Part shown: piece by piece, positions 1 to 6,186 of the stretch
Numbering within the stretch: the stretch's first letter is position 1
Layout of the letters: each line of letters starts with the position of its first letter
Source of the DNA: a virus
IMG/VR virus record: IMGVR_UViG_3300025099_000131
Coordinates: 1-24,458 of that record
Length of the DNA stretch: 24,458 nt
Strand: one strand, 5' to 3'
Notes under the pieces: model-generated
Told to the model about the DNA's origin: nothing
The model's input: only the letters and a program-made list of their open reading frames with translations
Databases searched by the model: none
Program-made: the position numbers and the translations under genes

Positions 1-676
1 CAAATCCGTTATCGACTAATTTAGTATTGGTCTCTATTTCATTATTTCCCCACATGCCAGAATTAATAAGTTGTTTACAAGAAGCTTCATATCGTTGGTA
101 ATAGGTATTGTTTTCATCCTGCATATTGCCACTAACTGCACTATGCGCTTTGTAAGCCGCATAATTAAGTAGCGCTTCAGTATACACTTCACTAATTTTT
201 AAATCTGTAATAGTTGACTTAGCTTTTTTAGGCGCAGCGGCGTACTTTAAAATAATTTGAGAACGTCTAGGCGTTTCACTATCATTTCCTTTAATTACAG
301 CTTTAAAAGGTTCATTAATTAAAATCGATACAGCTGTATCTACTTTATTAACTATTTTAACTGAATCATCTTTAATTGTAACTGGTTCAAAATCAGAAGA
401 GTAATATGCATGAATAGGAGCTAAAAAATCCGCAGCTAAAGAATACTCCTCTCCATCTAAAGGATTATCTAATTCCAAACTTTTCTTTAATAAATTAAAC
501 CGTTTGTGTAACGCTAAGTTTGCTAAATTAATATAATTAATAAGTTTATTTTGATTAGTAGTTTGTGCAGCAGTAGGCGTAGGGCTTGGGTTTGCAGACG
601 TATCACCAACATCAGCTATGGCTAATTTACTGCATTCTCCTGTAACTAAGTAATCTATGTATTCAGAAACTTTCAT
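1..676 (-). CDS. Head-tail adaptor / neck protein, N4 gp67-like (3' end outside window)
   Basis: The frame is open from an ATG at 676 to the left edge of the window, giving 225 residues with no stop. A GGGGA ribosome binding site lies just upstream, 12 bases after the terminase stop. The N-terminus (MKVSEYIDYLVTGE) is followed by a Thr/Pro/Ala-rich linker and a helical stretch with the pattern NKLINYINLANLALHKRF. Near residue 200 it has a YYQRYEASCKQLINSG segment. These features recall the phage adaptor family that includes N4 gp67, which joins the portal to the tail. Being the next gene after the large terminase fits that role. The family assignment is from memory of the pattern and position, so it is moderate. 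The C-terminal part cannot be seen. Confidence 0.6.
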   Translation of the reverse strand, partial: MKVSEYIDYLVTGECSKLAIADVGDTSANPSPTPTAAQTTNQNKLINYINLANLALHKRFNLLKKSLELDNPLDGEEYSLAADFLAPIHAYYSSDFEPVTIKDDSVKIVNKVDTAVSILINEPFKAVIKGNDSETPRRSQIILKYAAAPKKAKSTITDLKISEVYTEALLNYAAYKAHSAVSGNMQDENNTYYQRYEASCKQLINSGMWGNNEIETNTKLVDNGF

Positions 677-688
677 ATTATCCCCTGT

Positions 689-2287
689 CTAAACAAAGTA
701 AGAACTGTCCCCTGGAGTTTTATCGGTATCATTATCTCCCCACATTGTTGATCCTTGGAGAGGATCTTCCTGTTCTTCATATGTTGATACTTCACTTGGT
801 TTCCACGCATTAAGTTCTGCCAACATAGTAATTGTATCAATATGATCATCATGCTTGCTTTTAAATCCTGTAAAAGTAGCTAAAGATAACTCTGTTAGTA
901 TTTCCTCAAGTTCCTCGCTATCTTTTAATTCCTCAGGAAACCATATTTTATGCGATTTAAAAAGCGGTATCGCGTTTTGTTGAAACCGACTCATCTTATC
1001 TTTAGTCGGCCTGATTCCTATAGTATTACTATTTTTCCCTTTAGACAACGTAAAATATATATTACGTTGTCCCATTTCATTTTGGATCCAACTAATAAAT
1101 CCGCCTTGCTGCCCAGTAGTTTCAATACCAACTTCCTGAGGATTGTAAGACTGAACTAAACGAAATAACGCATCCATAGTCTCGTTCATCAACGCTCTTT
1201 TAGAAAACCCGTCTACCCAGAGCCAATCACCATTATTATTTAAAGCCCAGACATTTATTACGCTAAAGTCGGCGTGTTCTCGATCAGATGTAGCAAAATC
1301 CGTAGTAATGTAAAAATTATAAGCTCCTCTATTTTGAAGTACGTTACTTCTTTTATACCAAATTAAATCAGCATCGTTAACCAACCGCTCTTCTTCTGAA
1401 GTAATTCTTAACATCATTTCCTGATTAAACGAGTTTAATTTTCCAGCTCCTTTTGCTTTAAGGTATTGACTATTAACGTATTCATAGCTAAATCGATCCT
1501 CCCAAGCGCCCCTAAATTCTTTTTCTGAACATGGAAATTGCTCACAAACCGGGTAGACATTTACATGCCAGACACCAGATTCGACAGCTTTGTATAAAGG
1601 ATCCTTAGCATTAAACGGAGTTCCAGACCATATGACTTTACGCTTGTTCGGATGTAACGCATAGTCAATAGCCGAGTAGACCGTGTTTTCAACATTTTCA
1701 ATAATCGTAGCGGACCTAGCATCTTCATCACCGAGTAAGTCATCAAGTACAGCAAGTTGCGGTCTCGTATTTAACTCAACGGTTCCACGAACCCCTGTTT
1801 TGGCACCATGCCCCGTCACTACAAACTCTTTGCCTTCTGCATTCTTAAAGTACCATCTAATATCAGTAAACCTAGATTCTTTAATAAACGATTTTAAAAA
1901 CTCACTATTTTCACAACGCCGCTCTATACGTAAACGCATCTTTTTAACACCATTCTCAATACTATCAGATAGATACAGCGCATAATTGACGTCACCAAAA
2001 CCGGGAATCGATCCATAAACTGCTATGTAGAGAAACAAGTACTCTGCAAATATAGTAGTCTTGGCCAGGCCACGGGCGCACATATTAGCGGTGTTTTGGG
2101 TTTTCCCCGCAATTTTGTCCAGCATTTTGTAATGAATTACAGGAGTTTTATTTTCTTCTCCTCTATCTCCATTGACCAATTTCACAAAAGAGATAAACTC
2201 CAGAGCAAACTCACTAGGCACATATGTAGGGTCATCCTCGTAGTCACAGCTGTTTAACCACTCATCTACAGTCTTTTTAGTCGGCAT
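689..2287 (-). CDS. Terminase large subunit (TerL)
   Basis: This is the motor of DNA packaging: an N-terminal ATPase pumps DNA into the procapsid and a C-terminal RNase H-like nuclease cuts genome ends. Counting from the ATG at 2287 (532 aa), a deviant Walker A reads ARGLAKTT at 71-78 and Walker B with its acidic pair reads LAVLDD at 178-183. A coupling-type SGTPFN follows at 221-226. Nuclease acidic residues are visible at D330 (TTDFA), E389 (GIETT) and the HDDHID cluster at 479-484. The length is normal for TerL. A TTG codon directly before this ATG is also open, but the ATG is the better start and overlaps the upstream gene by 11 bases. The family call is firm; the closest relative is judged N4-like from context. 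Confidence 0.93.
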   Translation of the reverse strand: MPTKKTVDEWLNSCDYEDDPTYVPSEFALEFISFVKLVNGDRGEENKTPVIHYKMLDKIAGKTQNTANMCARGLAKTTIFAEYLFLYIAVYGSIPGFGDVNYALYLSDSIENGVKKMRLRIERRCENSEFLKSFIKESRFTDIRWYFKNAEGKEFVVTGHGAKTGVRGTVELNTRPQLAVLDDLLGDEDARSATIIENVENTVYSAIDYALHPNKRKVIWSGTPFNAKDPLYKAVESGVWHVNVYPVCEQFPCSEKEFRGAWEDRFSYEYVNSQYLKAKGAGKLNSFNQEMMLRITSEEERLVNDADLIWYKRSNVLQNRGAYNFYITTDFATSDREHADFSVINVWALNNNGDWLWVDGFSKRALMNETMDALFRLVQSYNPQEVGIETTGQQGGFISWIQNEMGQRNIYFTLSKGKNSNTIGIRPTKDKMSRFQQNAIPLFKSHKIWFPEELKDSEELEEILTELSLATFTGFKSKHDDHIDTITMLAELNAWKPSEVSTYEEQEDPLQGSTMWGDNDTDKTPGDSSYFV

Positions 2288-3032
2288 CAATTACCTCATA
2301 AGTGGTTTCCGGTAGCGCCTTCTTAGCTAGTATCTCACTGTGAGCAACTTCCTTAGCACTAGCTTGACCATTCATTATCATTGTAAGCTGTTGTTTAGCA
2401 AGGGCTCTAGTGGTATTCCGCAGATCTTCAACGATATCATTGCTGTATCCAATATCAATTTCCACTTTAGCCGCAGCGGGCGCCGCCAAGTTTGTCATCA
2501 GACTTTCCGCCGCTTTTTGTCTAACCATCTCAGACTTAGCCGTGCGCATCAATTCCGCTTGGGTATTAATAGCTTCCTGATACACACCCGCATTCAATAT
2601 ATGCGTAGGAACCAAAGTCTGTTCCAGTATTTTCGTAACTAAGGCGTTATTTCCATAGTTATCCGCAAAGCTTGCAATATAAGACGCGGAAGCACCCTTA
2701 TCGATTAAGTTCTGATAACGATCCGGAAAAACTTTACTATAAGCCGTAGAGGACTTATCCCCCATTAACTTCAAAGATACAAACTTAATGGCGTTAATAT
2801 ACGCAGCCAGGGAGTATCTTCCAGTAGAGAGAACGGAAGAATAAGTAAGAGCATTATCCCGGAACATGCGCCGCAACTCTGAATTGGATTCAGAATTAAT
2901 CATATCAACGATATCGTCAGTTAAGTGCTTACGAAACCGTTTATCCGGCAGAGCACCCGCCAACTGCTCTTTAGTTAAGTGGTCGGTAGTCTCAATAGTA
3001 CTTTCAAGATCTTGTAAATTAGTTAATTGCAT
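2277..3032 (-). CDS. Conserved phage protein upstream of terL; candidate terminase small subunit
   Basis: This 251-aa protein is encoded directly upstream of, and overlapping, the large terminase gene. It is rich in helix-forming residues (MQLTNLQDLEST, LTKEQLAGALPDKRFRKHL) and has an Ala-rich C-terminal half, but no catalytic motif. The position is that of a terminase small subunit (DNA recognition), and the helical composition would allow an oligomeric ring with a C-terminal tail. I do not recognise a terS domain, so this is an inference from synteny. Two ATGs are available. The one at 3032 has GAGG six bases upstream and is preferred; the one at 3044 would add MRFV. It overlaps the upstream gene by 14 bases. 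Confidence 0.6.
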   Translation of the reverse strand: MQLTNLQDLESTIETTDHLTKEQLAGALPDKRFRKHLTDDIVDMINSESNSELRRMFRDNALTYSSVLSTGRYSLAAYINAIKFVSLKLMGDKSSTAYSKVFPDRYQNLIDKGASASYIASFADNYGNNALVTKILEQTLVPTHILNAGVYQEAINTQAELMRTAKSEMVRQKAAESLMTNLAAPAAAKVEIDIGYSNDIVEDLRNTTRALAKQQLTMIMNGQASAKEVAHSEILAKKALPETTYEVIDAD

Positions 3033-3333
3033 TACAAACCTCATTCCATTTAGTGATTAAGTCAATATGGGACGCCCCATCGCTATAGCAGACATGTGGA
3101 CAAACCATCCATTTTCTACTATCCAACCGAACTAAGACATCATTTCTCTCCAATTCCCTCCAATATTTGTCCCAAGTGCGGTAGTCTTTGATCCAGGAGA
3201 CGACTTTAACAAATTCCTTCTTATCTATCTCATTGTTTTTATTAGACAATAAAGTAAGTGGCAATAATAAAGCACACGCCGTACTGGACAAAGTGTTCTT
3301 ACCTGCCATTTCCAGATTTATTCGTTTACTCAC
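3019..3333 (-). CDS. Small winged-helix-like protein, paralogue of the next upstream gene
   Basis: This 104-aa protein starts at GTG 3333, overlapping the preceding stop (GTGAGTAA). A downstream ATG at 3309 (MAGKNTLSS) is an alternative start. The C-terminal half reads LERNDVLVRL, then RKWMVCPHVCYSDG, then ITKWNEV. This aligns by eye with LKKCDFIRKF, KEYMLNPDIMFNG and VKHMWDT of the neighbouring gene. That is the beta-wing plus NPxxxFxxG-like tail of the winged-helix proteins related to plasmid RepL. In this copy the Asn-Pro is replaced by Cys-Pro and the putative recognition helix looks less basic, so it may have diverged. A DNA-binding role, perhaps in packaging-site recognition or late gene control, is inference only. 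Confidence 0.55.
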   Translation of the reverse strand: MSKRINLEMAGKNTLSSTACALLLPLTLLSNKNNEIDKKEFVKVVSWIKDYRTWDKYWRELERNDVLVRLDSRKWMVCPHVCYSDGASHIDLITKWNEVCNAIN

Positions 3334-3667
3334 TTCTAAGCCCTCTACTGGTCTGAGTATCCCACATATGCTTAACTATAAAATACTGTCTGTCATTCCC
3401 ATTAAACATAATATCTGGATTTAGCATATACTCTTTCTTAGTGAACTTCCTAATAAAATCACATTTCTTCAGGGTCCTTAACCCTCGATGAAAATCATGC
3501 AAAGTAATCCCGGCAGCCTCGGCTATCTTGGCCGGAGTCCCTACAACCATATTCACCCGATTGATCTGATACATAACCTTCAATAAAACAAGCGCCGCAT
3601 CAGAAGACAACTTATTACTAGCTAAGAGAGTGGCTGACGGTGTACCTAGCTGAAATTTATTAAACAT
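3326..3667 (-). CDS. Winged-helix DNA-binding protein, RepL-like
   Basis: This is a 113-aa protein. Residues about 24-40 (AALVLLKVMYQINRVNM) form a helix. GTPAKIAEAAGITLHDFHRGLRTLKKCDFI looks like helix-turn-helix followed by a wing (split here at GTPAKIAEAAG / ITLHDFHRGLRTLKKCDFI). The tail KEYMLNPDIMFNG...FIVKHMW carries the NPxxxFxxG motif seen in RepL-type replication proteins and related phage winged-helix proteins. It starts at ATG 3667 with GGAG ten bases upstream; an in-frame stop lies just upstream, so no longer version exists. It belongs to the leftward packaging operon, so a regulatory or DNA-site-binding role is more likely than plasmid-type replication. The fold assignment is moderate and the function unknown. 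Confidence 0.6.
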   Translation of the reverse strand: MFNKFQLGTPSATLLASNKLSSDAALVLLKVMYQINRVNMVVGTPAKIAEAAGITLHDFHRGLRTLKKCDFIRKFTKKEYMLNPDIMFNGNDRQYFIVKHMWDTQTSRGLRSE

Positions 3668-3749
3668 GTTTGACTAACTCCATATTTGTGCTATCTTTTG
3701 ATTGACAACATTGGTTTCTTTCATTCCTCCTAGAAGAAGCCTCATGGGG

Positions 3750-3790
3750 AAACCCGCCTACCTCTCCTCGTCTGGGCGGGTTTTCTTTTC
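3750..3790 (+). terminator. Inverted repeat with U-rich 3' flank (terminator-like)
   Basis: A perfect 9-bp stem, AAACCCGCC at 3750-3758 with GGCGGGTTT at 3775-3783, has a 16-base loop and is followed on the plus strand by TCTTTTCTTCT. As an intrinsic terminator it would stop rightward transcription, antisense to the packaging genes. In the leftward direction it lies at the end of the zinc-ribbon gene but has no U-tract (TTTCCCC follows). It may therefore protect the late genes from antisense transcription or act as an mRNA 3' structure. Confidence 0.45.
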
Positions 3791-3964
3791 TTCTCTATCC
3801 CGCAGGCAAATATTACAATAGGCTTTCTTAGTGGTCTTCTCCCCACATCCTGGACAAGGATGCGCTAGAAACTTCCTGGTCTGTTTTGGATTAGCCTCAA
3901 AAACAGGCTGAACAGTTCTTACCAAATTACCTTCTCTATCAAAGATCCTAACTTCATTAGCCAT
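3758..3964 (-). CDS. Small zinc-ribbon protein
   Basis: This 68-aa protein is first in the leftward gene set. Its N-terminus (MANEVRIFDREGNLVRTV) is a short beta-rich segment. Two CxxC knuckles follow (CPGCG and CNIC, separated by about 10 residues), typical of a treble-clef or zinc ribbon, then a very basic/acidic tail (LRDREEKKTRPDEER). Such proteins usually bind nucleic acid or another protein, but no specific function can be read. A good AGGAG site (TAGGAGATAGG) precedes the ATG at 3964. The stop codon lies inside an inverted repeat (3750-3783). The N-terminal pattern resembles that of the zinc-finger gene at 20619-20984. Confidence 0.7.
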   Translation of the reverse strand: MANEVRIFDREGNLVRTVQPVFEANPKQTRKFLAHPCPGCGEKTTKKAYCNICLRDREEKKTRPDEER

Positions 3965-4002
3965 CCTATCTCCTAAAAATAAGTATCGTTAATATTACCT
4001 AC

Positions 4003-4031
4003 TATCTATACCTAAAAACTACAAAATGCAA
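4003..4031 (-). promoter_or_regulatory. Weak sigma70-like promoter candidate for the leftward late genes
   Basis: Read leftward, TTGCAT (4031-4026) could be a -35 element, with TATAGA (4010-4005, spacer 15) or TAGATA (4008-4003, spacer 17) as -10. Both are poor matches, which would fit an activated late promoter. Downstream are the AGGAG site and the ATG of the zinc-ribbon gene at 3964. In N4, late genes are known to be read by host sigma70 polymerase with help from a phage protein. That analogy is the main support here. Confidence 0.3.
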
Positions 4032-4032
4032 T

Positions 4033-4095
4033 ACTTAACTTCTGTTTAATCTCATATGTGAGACTTAACTGGCCTGTTTAATCTCAGATCTGAGA
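4033..4095. repeat. Two tandem operator-like palindromes with TCTCA...TGAGA arms
   Basis: Two inverted repeats with identical arms lie 32 bp apart centre to centre, about three helical turns. The first is TCTCATATGTGAGA at 4050-4063 (imperfect centre); the second is TCTCAGATCTGAGA at 4082-4095 (perfect). Each is preceded by the same flank: ACTTAACT (4033-4040 and 4063-4070), then CTGTTTAATCTCA (4042-4054 and 4074-4086). The arrangement is that of paired binding sites for a dimeric protein, placed upstream of the leftward late genes. The binding protein is unknown. Confidence 0.6.
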
Positions 4096-4385
4096 ATGAA
4101 AAATCTACAACTTACTGTAACTAAAGAAGTAATCCCCTTCTAAGAATAAGAAGCACGAGCCTGTTATTTATATATTATTTATGCGCCAAGCTTCGTCCGT
4201 GCCGCAGGCACGTACTCGCTTTGGCGCAATGCTAAACCGAGTGGAAAACACTTAGATGGTCTCGGCCCAAAGCCCGCGTGAGATTTTTTTAATTTAGGTA
4301 CGGATGCAATACTAACTAGCTGGCTTGAACCAAGCCAAGCCTACCCCCCGCCCATTGAAATAAAACTATCTTTTTATTACACATT
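4096..4385. other. Non-coding divergence region with folded elements
   Basis: No convincing gene is present. The stretch holds an AT-rich segment (4096-4180) and a cruciform-like element: outer stem GCGCCAA 4183-4189 with TTGGCGC 4221-4227, inner stem CGTGCC 4198-4203 with GGCACG 4207-4212 and triloop GCA. A second fold follows, CCGAG 4237-4241 with CTCGG 4261-4265. Competing with it is AGTG-GAAAA-CACT at 4240-4252. A T-run at 4284-4290 could end a rightward transcript. This lies between the leftward packaging genes and the rightward early genes, the place where N4-type genomes have their ends, so a joined terminal repeat is possible but not shown. Confidence 0.5.
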
Positions 4386-4401
4386 GGCTCCGCCTATTAG
4401 A
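4386..4401 (+). promoter_or_regulatory. Putative N4-type hairpin early promoter, copy 1
   Basis: GGC-TCC-GCC (4386-4394) is a 3-bp stem with a TCC triloop, followed by TATTAG and a purine at 4401. If the loop centre (4390) is placed at -11 as in N4, +1 is A4401. The predicted transcript starts with GAAGCTTC and a GGGG-AGAAA-CCCC hairpin (4408-4420), then an AGGAGG site and the gene at 4448. The identity of the nine-base core across five sites is seen directly; recognition by a virion RNA polymerase is inferred. Confidence 0.65.
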
Positions 4402-4447
4402 AGCTTCGGGGAGAAACCCCAAAACAATTTATCCTAGGAGGATTGCT

Positions 4448-4690
4448 ATGAAAGTATTAGACGCAGTATCTAGAACCATAGAAGTAGGTTGTAAAGGCAC
4501 TGAAGTTACCCTTGAGGGTGCTTACCACGGTGCAGCTACTCTTACAGGTCTCATCAAAGAGGAGCGTAAAGTTCAACATCTTCGTTGCAAAATGAAGACC
4601 CAACAAACCCTAGACGAGTTTGAAGCTCTCGGGTTTGACCGCAGCATTGCGGAAGCTGAAATAGCTGCTATTGACGCAGAACTCAGCTAA
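4448..4690 (+). CDS. Small early protein of unknown function
   Basis: This 80-aa protein is the first rightward gene, with a strong TAGGAGGA site before ATG 4448. I do not recognise the family. The N-terminal half (MKVLDAVSRTIEVGCKGTEVTLEGAYHGA) looks mixed alpha/beta with a small-residue turn. The C-terminal half (QTLDEFEALGFDRSIAEAEIAAIDAEL) is acidic and helical. There are no membrane segments. It stands alone between hairpin promoter 1 and a strong terminator that overlaps its stop codon, so it is probably an abundant early product. First-position early phage proteins often act on the host, but nothing in the sequence shows this. Confidence 0.75.
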   Translation: MKVLDAVSRTIEVGCKGTEVTLEGAYHGAATLTGLIKEERKVQHLRCKMKTQQTLDEFEALGFDRSIAEAEIAAIDAELS

Positions 4691-4752
4691 CTTAACGTTA
4701 CTGGAGATCCCAATACCTGACCGTACGGGATCTCCTTGTTAAGTTTTTTTTT
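4689..4752 (+). terminator. Strong intrinsic terminator after the first early gene
   Basis: The inner stem GGAGATCCC (4703-4711) pairs with GGGATCTCC (4727-4735). An outer stem AACTTAAC (4689-4696) pairs with GTTAAGTT (4738-4745). A run of nine T follows at 4744-4752. The outer arm begins inside the stop codon of the gene at 4448-4690. Confidence 0.85.
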
Positions 4753-4910
4753 CTTAAAACCTTAAAACCTTAAGCATAGAAGAGACACACAAAGCAAACC
4801 TTAAGCATTTGAAGAGTTCAAAAGCATTAAATAAGGGCACACAAGTAAGAGAGTGCAAAGAGAGATTTGTTAATCAGCAAGAGAAGGAAAGAGACGCGTT
4901 TTCTTTGTTT
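4753..4910. other. Non-coding AT-rich spacer with short repeats
   Basis: No gene is visible. CTTAAAAC-like units are repeated in tandem at 4753-4777. The phrase ACCTTAAGCAT recurs about 40 bases later near 4799. The rest is purine-rich (AAGAGAG, GAGAAGGAAAGAGA) and leads into hairpin promoter 2. Confidence 0.5.
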
Positions 4911-4926
4911 GGCTCCGCCTAGTAGA
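4911..4926 (+). promoter_or_regulatory. Putative N4-type hairpin early promoter, copy 2
   Basis: GGC-TCC-GCC at 4911-4919 is followed by TAGTAG and a predicted +1 A at 4926. This copy has only the 3-bp core stem and no obvious leader hairpin. It precedes the gene at 4968, whose AGGAGGA site lies about 15 bases before the start codon. Confidence 0.6.
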
Positions 4927-4967
4927 AAGCTAAAAGTCTTATAAATACTCTTAGGAGGAGATTAGAT

Positions 4968-5162
4968 ATGTTTAAAGAGATCTGTAAAGAAATACGGGAA
5001 GATAAAGAAATACAAGAACACGTTAAGAATATTAAAGAAGCTATACAAGAGATTAAATGTATTTGGGCAGTCGAAATGCATAAGTTTAGAGTACATAGAA
5101 TAGCTAGACAAGCTGAACAAGCTATGGCTAAGCTAAAACGTAATCCTTACATAGGAGATTAA
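4968..5162 (+). CDS. Small charged helical early protein
   Basis: This 64-aa protein is dominated by alternating acidic and basic residues (KEICKEIREDKEIQEHVKNIKEAIQEI) in a pattern that should form one long amphipathic helix or short coiled coil, followed by a basic second half (HKFRVHRIARQ, AKLKRN). No enzyme motif or membrane segment is present. The start at 4968 is set by AGGAGGAG. A small membrane protein gene begins one base after its stop and its ribosome site sits inside this gene, so the two are probably translated together. Function unknown. Confidence 0.7.
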   Translation: MFKEICKEIREDKEIQEHVKNIKEAIQEIKCIWAVEMHKFRVHRIARQAEQAMAKLKRNPYIGD

Positions 5163-5163
5163 T

Positions 5164-5295
5164 ATGCTTAAGCAAATTGGATACTACTTCAGTTTGACCA
5201 TAGGCATGATCATTGCCCTACCATCAGTTCTTATACTGTTGGTATGGGTACTGATTCAGAAGCCTATACCTGTTGACAAAGACCATCTGCCCTAG
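5164..5295 (+). CDS. 43-aa single-pass membrane protein
   Basis: A short open frame (MLKQIGYYFSLTIGMI...) has a continuous hydrophobic segment from about residue 8 to 31 (IGMIIALPSVLILLVWVLI) and a short polar C-terminus ending KDHLP. GGAG lies a few bases upstream, within the end of the preceding gene, and TAATATG links the two genes. Its 3' end forms half of a hairpin. Small inner-membrane proteins are common in early phage regions, where some alter the host envelope or block superinfection. No role can be assigned here. Confidence 0.65.
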   Translation: MLKQIGYYFSLTIGMIIALPSVLILLVWVLIQKPIPVDKDHLP

Positions 5296-5304
5296 CGGGC
5301 AGAT
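5285..5304 (+). terminator. Hairpin at the end of the second early unit
   Basis: A perfect 8-bp stem (ATCTGCCC 5285-5292 with GGGCAGAT 5297-5304) has a four-base loop TAGC that includes the stop codon end of the membrane protein gene. It has no T-run and abuts promoter 3, so termination by host polymerase is doubtful. A phage polymerase pause or stop is possible. Confidence 0.5.
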
Positions 5305-5309
5305 CAGGT

Positions 5310-5327
5310 TAGGCTCCGCCTAGTAGG
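5310..5327 (+). promoter_or_regulatory. Putative N4-type hairpin early promoter, copy 3 (5-bp stem)
   Basis: TAGGC-TCC-GCCTA at 5310-5322 is a full 5-bp stem with a TCC triloop, the same geometry as N4 early promoters, followed by GTAG and a predicted +1 G at 5327. The transcript would open with the TCTTAACGA hairpin at 5329-5357 and the long structured leader before the gene at 5623. Confidence 0.7.
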
Positions 5328-5602
5328 ATCTTAACGACAAGATAGCCATCGTTAAGAACTCGAAGAGAGCTCGTTTCTCTAGAGGATTCGGGCTATCACA
5401 ACGCCTGAGCATGCGTGAAACTGCTCACTTTGGTTCTAATGTACTGCTTCTAAGGCGTTTAGTCCGGGCAGGCATCCTCCTGAACCACTTCATTTTGGGA
5501 AGGCATCCCTAGTTAACTGTCACCTTTCATTCTATAGTCTTCAGAATCAATTAAGATTCTAAGACTACCTTCTCACATGCGTAGACCTTTCGGGGTCTGC
5601 GC
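5328..5602 (+). ncRNA. Long structured RNA leader or non-coding RNA
   Basis: About 275 bases lie between promoter 3 and the gene at 5623 with no credible gene. Stems, in order: TCTTAACGA 5329-5337 with TCGTTAAGA 5349-5357; GATAGCC 5341-5347, inside the loop of that hairpin, with GGCTATC 5391-5397 (pseudoknot-like); AACGCCT 5400-5406 with AGGCGTT 5453-5459, enclosing GAGCA/TGCTC 5407-5426; TAGTCTT-C-AGAATC 5535-5548 with GATTCTAAGACTA 5555-5567 (bulged C); GCGTAGACC 5579-5587 with GGTCTGCGC 5594-5602. The last stem is followed by pyrimidines and then the ribosome site of the next gene. It could be a stable RNA, an attenuating leader, or both. Confidence 0.55.
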
Positions 5603-5622
5603 CTTCCTTTAGGAGGATAGCT

Positions 5623-5814
5623 ATGTATCATTTCATTTGGGTTGATAAAGATATGCCGTTCATTCATGAAGATAAAGAAGTACTGCGTGATGCTAGAGAT
5701 AACAATGTTCCTATTGTACCGTTAGTTGCTAACAAACCTACCGAATTAGCTAACGACATTATGATTCATCAAGTTAAAGATCTTGAAAATATCATTAAAC
5801 AACACTCTTTATAG
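5623..5814 (+). CDS. Small early protein of unknown function
   Basis: This 63-aa protein follows the structured leader, with TAGGAGGA before ATG 5623. It is acidic in the first half (DKDMPFIHEDKEVLRDARDN) with a central hydrophobic strand (VPIVPLVANKP) and a helical tail (ELANDIMIHQVKDLENIIKQ). The alternation of charged helix, short strand and helix suggests a small alpha/beta fold. No known motif was recognised. It is co-transcribed with the gene at 5826, 11 bases downstream. Function unknown. Confidence 0.7.
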   Translation: MYHFIWVDKDMPFIHEDKEVLRDARDNNVPIVPLVANKPTELANDIMIHQVKDLENIIKQHSL

Positions 5815-5825
5815 GAGAATAGACC

Positions 5826-6086
5826 ATGAATTTAACAGAAGTTATACATCATATAGCAGAAGAGCTAGAAAAAACGGGTTTCAAACCCGCTTGGGTTACT
5901 GAAACTCCATCACAAGAGGAGTTGTATCGTTACGTAGAAAGTCATCCTGAAATTGCATCTTATAGCATGAATGCTACAGATGCTGAATACGCATCTATAT
6001 TGGGTACTGAGGTTAAGAATCCTCATGTAACTATTAATGCGGTAATCAATGATCCACATGGAAATGAGGATACGATACCCTTCTAG
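5826..6086 (+). CDS. Small early protein of unknown function
   Basis: This 86-aa acidic protein has an N-terminal helix (NLTEVIHHIAEELEKTG), a middle segment with SQEELYRYVESHPEIASYS and a C-terminal segment predicted to be beta (VTINAVINDPHG). There are no Cys pairs, membrane segments or catalytic motifs. TAGGAG lies upstream of ATG 5826. It is the last gene of the promoter 3 unit and is followed at once by a strong hairpin terminator. The family is not recognised. Confidence 0.7.
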   Translation: MNLTEVIHHIAEELEKTGFKPAWVTETPSQEELYRYVESHPEIASYSMNATDAEYASILGTEVKNPHVTINAVINDPHGNEDTIPF

Positions 6087-6092
6087 GCAAAG

Positions 6093-6122
6093 GGCATAAC
6101 GGCTTGTGAGAGCCGTTATGCC
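6093..6122 (+). terminator. 12-bp hairpin terminator after the third early unit
   Basis: GGCATAACGGCT (6093-6104) pairs perfectly with AGCCGTTATGCC (6111-6122), with loop TGTGAG. A T-run is absent (TAAAAGCT follows), as at the 5285 hairpin. It sits 7 bases after the stop of the gene at 5826. Confidence 0.65.
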
Positions 6123-6186
6123 TAAAAGCTCTCCGTATTAAATTAAAACCTATTGTTTCTGTTTAGTGCAGTGCGTGTTGTAGTTC

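Noticed and set aside
3674-3724. A 16-residue minus-strand frame next to a strong AGGAGG upstream of the winged-helix gene
   Set aside because: The AGGAGG is only one base from the ATG, too close for normal initiation, and the peptide has no distinguishing feature. A leader peptide is possible but not supported.
5404-5421. Hammerhead-like words CTGA and GAAAC
   Set aside because: The catalytic core CUGANGA is not matched (CTGAGCA) and no flanking stems fit.
5400-5459. Possible small tRNA (7-bp acceptor-like stem AACGCCT/AGGCGTT)
   Set aside because: It is only 60 bases long and lacks an anticodon arm and T-arm sequence.
5411-5512. A 33-residue plus-strand frame (MRETAHFGSNVLLLRRLV...) inside the structured leader
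   Set aside because: It has no ribosome binding site, starts inside a predicted stem, and the region is better explained by RNA structure.
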